Positions 7,609 through 8,233 of a DNA stretch of 8,233 nt are shown piece by piece. The stretch's first letter is position 1; each line of letters opens with the position of its first letter. The notes beneath the pieces are model-generated. The model did not search any database and was not told where the DNA came from. It worked only from the letters and a program-made list of their open reading frames with translations. The DNA is from Calditrichota bacterium (GTDB lineage Bacteria > Electryoneota > RPQS01). The DNA is taken from the NCBI GenBank assembly GCA_020057985.1, contig JAGVEU010000254.1, forward strand, positions 1 through 8,233, written 5' to 3'. The position numbers were made by a program, and so were the translations under genes.

Positions 7609-8143
7609 TCGCCACGGGTGACAGGTTCACAGCGATTACAGCACTCGAGCATGGGAAAAGCGTCGAATGTAACAAATTCAGTGATTCTGTATCAAATGCA
7701 GAGACAAAAGAAGGGCGACCGAAAGACTCGCTGAAGATCGCATCAGAAGTGAGCGGGAATCCAACTCTTGATGCTTCACCGCACAGATACACTCTCCCAC
7801 TGGTGGTATCGGCTTTCATGTCGTTTACAAAGTCATTGCTCGCGCCACCGATGTATGACAAGTACTCAAGCGCGGATCCATCTGAAGAAATGCCTGCGAG
7901 GAATCCTTCAAACTGCCCCGCGATGGTGGTATCGAAAGCGCTTGCTGTCAGTGGCAAATCTGTGCTGGATGTTCTGCCAGCAATGAAGATTGATCCGCTT
8001 TCAACCACAGGTGAAGTCCTCGCCCCGTCAAAACTGTTACCGCCAAGGTATGTTGAGAAGACGAGGGACTGACCACTTGCTGTGAACGCACTCAGAAAGG
8101 CATCAGTGACACCCGCGTTATGTTCCTGATAGGCTTCCGGGCG
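7547..8143 (-). CDS. Propeller B, middle fragment (blades 2 to 4)
   Basis: This open stretch of 199 codons lies between the upstream frame break and the stop after the C run. It carries LEYLSYIGG, NDMKADTTSGRVYLCGEA and HSTLFP, which match propeller A blades 3 and 4 in order, then VWISGTIQIGGG, where homology leaves the frame. There is no credible ribosome-binding site; the first ATG (8008) falls inside a blade, so this is a piece of the broken gene and not an independent one. Relative to propeller A it is three residues shorter between STLFP and QVW. Confidence 0.6.
   Translation of the reverse strand, partial: RPEAYQEHNAGVTDAFLSAFTASGQSLVFSTYLGGNSFDGARTSPVVESGSIFIAGRTSSTDLPLTASAFDTTIAGQFEGFLAGISSDGSALEYLSYIGGASNDFVNDMKADTTSGRVYLCGEASRVGFPLTSDAIFSESFGRPSFVSAFDTESLNLLHSTLFPCSSAVIAVNLSPVANGQVWISGTIQIGGGNSDNK
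7565..7573 (-). repeat. Nine-base C run (G run in the gene) at the propeller B frame break
   Basis: Nine consecutive C on the plus strand encode glycines in blade 4 of propeller B. Eight bases (or five) would keep the blade in frame with the C-terminal half. The same site in propeller A (4399-4405) carries seven and is in frame. Such runs are prone to slippage in vivo and also to sequencing error. Confidence 0.85.
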
Positions 8144-8233
8144 TCACAGGAAAAGAACTTGCATCGGTTTCGCCAGATACCACAAGATTGCCTTGCATAT
8201 CTTGTGACATACCAAATATCCCCCATCCCGCCC

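Larger units (their letters stand above)
1..8233 (-). repeat. Tandem duplication of a two-gene cassette (propeller gene + P gene)
   Basis: Copy 1 (upstream in transcription) is 8233-5894: propeller B and P-short plus its relic. Copy 2 is 5837 to below 1: propeller A and P-long. Both keep the same order, strand and a 74-base gap between propeller stop and P start (6524-6597 and 3364-3437). Both gene pairs show similar protein divergence (about half identical by eye), as expected if they duplicated together. Copy 2 is intact as far as visible, while copy 1 is broken in both genes. Confidence 0.75.
6598..8233 (-). pseudogene. Propeller B: SBBP beta-propeller / T9SS protein with two frameshifts, 5' end outside window
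   Basis: Read through three frames, the translation is colinear with propeller A from its first blade to its C-terminus, at about 50% identity by eye. Piece 1 (8231 to about 8140) encodes GWGIFGMSQDMQGN and ends at FPVTPG; it would stop at a TAA at 8118-8120. Removing one G near 8132-8142 restores FPVTPEAYQEHNAG. Piece 2 runs to the nine-base C run at 7565-7573, after which its frame stops at 7547. Removing one base there restores GGGIPITSDAF in piece 3. The signal peptide and DUF7948 region would lie beyond 8233. Either this is a decaying duplicate of propeller A, or the shifts are homopolymer sequencing errors, or the run is phase-variable. The damaged partner P-short just downstream favours decay. 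Confidence 0.8.

Noticed and set aside
3438..8233. Repeats of the propeller blades as a DNA repeat array or CRISPR-like structure
   Set aside because: The periodicity is at protein level only (about 63-68 residues per blade); the DNA copies are too divergent to be a repeat array.

Overview
The window (roughly 50% GC by eye) is coding almost throughout, and every supported gene lies on the minus strand, so transcription runs from position 8233 towards position 1. Two of the four genes end in a Por-type (type IX secretion, T9SS) C-terminal sorting domain, with a PNPFN motif, an F-D-V-x-G-R core and a G-x-Y-x-x-R-L end. The two genes whose 5' ends are visible and plausible secreted starts (P-long, P-short) and the intact propeller gene all begin with a signal peptide. 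This combination, with DUF7948/SBBP propeller proteins, points to the FCB superphylum (Bacteroidota and relatives, or uncultured lineages such as Zixibacteria, KSB1 or Cloacimonadota). The exact phylum cannot be read from the window.

Layout, in transcription order. (1) 8233-6598: propeller gene B, an SBBP beta-propeller with a T9SS sorting domain. Its 5' end is outside the window and its frame is broken at two places (about 8132-8142, and a run of nine C at 7565-7573). (2) 6523-5936: P-short, a secreted protein of 195 residues. It is the N-terminal domain of a much larger protein, joined at about 5957 to a short out-of-frame piece from deep inside that protein. (3) 5837-3438: propeller gene A, an intact 799-residue DUF7948 + seven-blade SBBP + sorting-domain protein. 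(4) 3363 to beyond position 1: P-long, at least 1121 residues, open without a stop, with a hexosaminidase-like N-terminal domain, a probable TIM-barrel region interrupted by a carbohydrate-binding-like module, a fibronectin/Ig-like domain and the start of a right-handed beta-helix.

The main point is the order propeller-B, P-short, propeller-A, P-long. It is a tandem duplication of a two-gene cassette (T9SS propeller protein followed by a multidomain glycoside-hydrolase-like protein). The downstream copy is intact as far as visible. The upstream copy is degraded: frameshifts in the propeller gene, and an internal deletion of about 2.7 kb (about 910 codons) in the P gene. The copies are only about 45-50% identical in protein (estimated by eye), so the duplication is old. 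Synonymous differences inside conserved peptides show both propeller genes were once under selection.

Functionally, both products should be exported through Sec and, where a sorting domain is present, to the cell surface by T9SS. A surface glycan-binding or glycan-cleaving pair is the simplest inference, but no substrate can be named. Gaps between genes are short (74, about 56 and 74 nt). Each visible start has a good ribosome-binding site, and no convincing terminator or promoter is seen, so the genes are probably co-transcribed. I see no RNA gene, CRISPR array, insertion sequence or gene on the plus strand.
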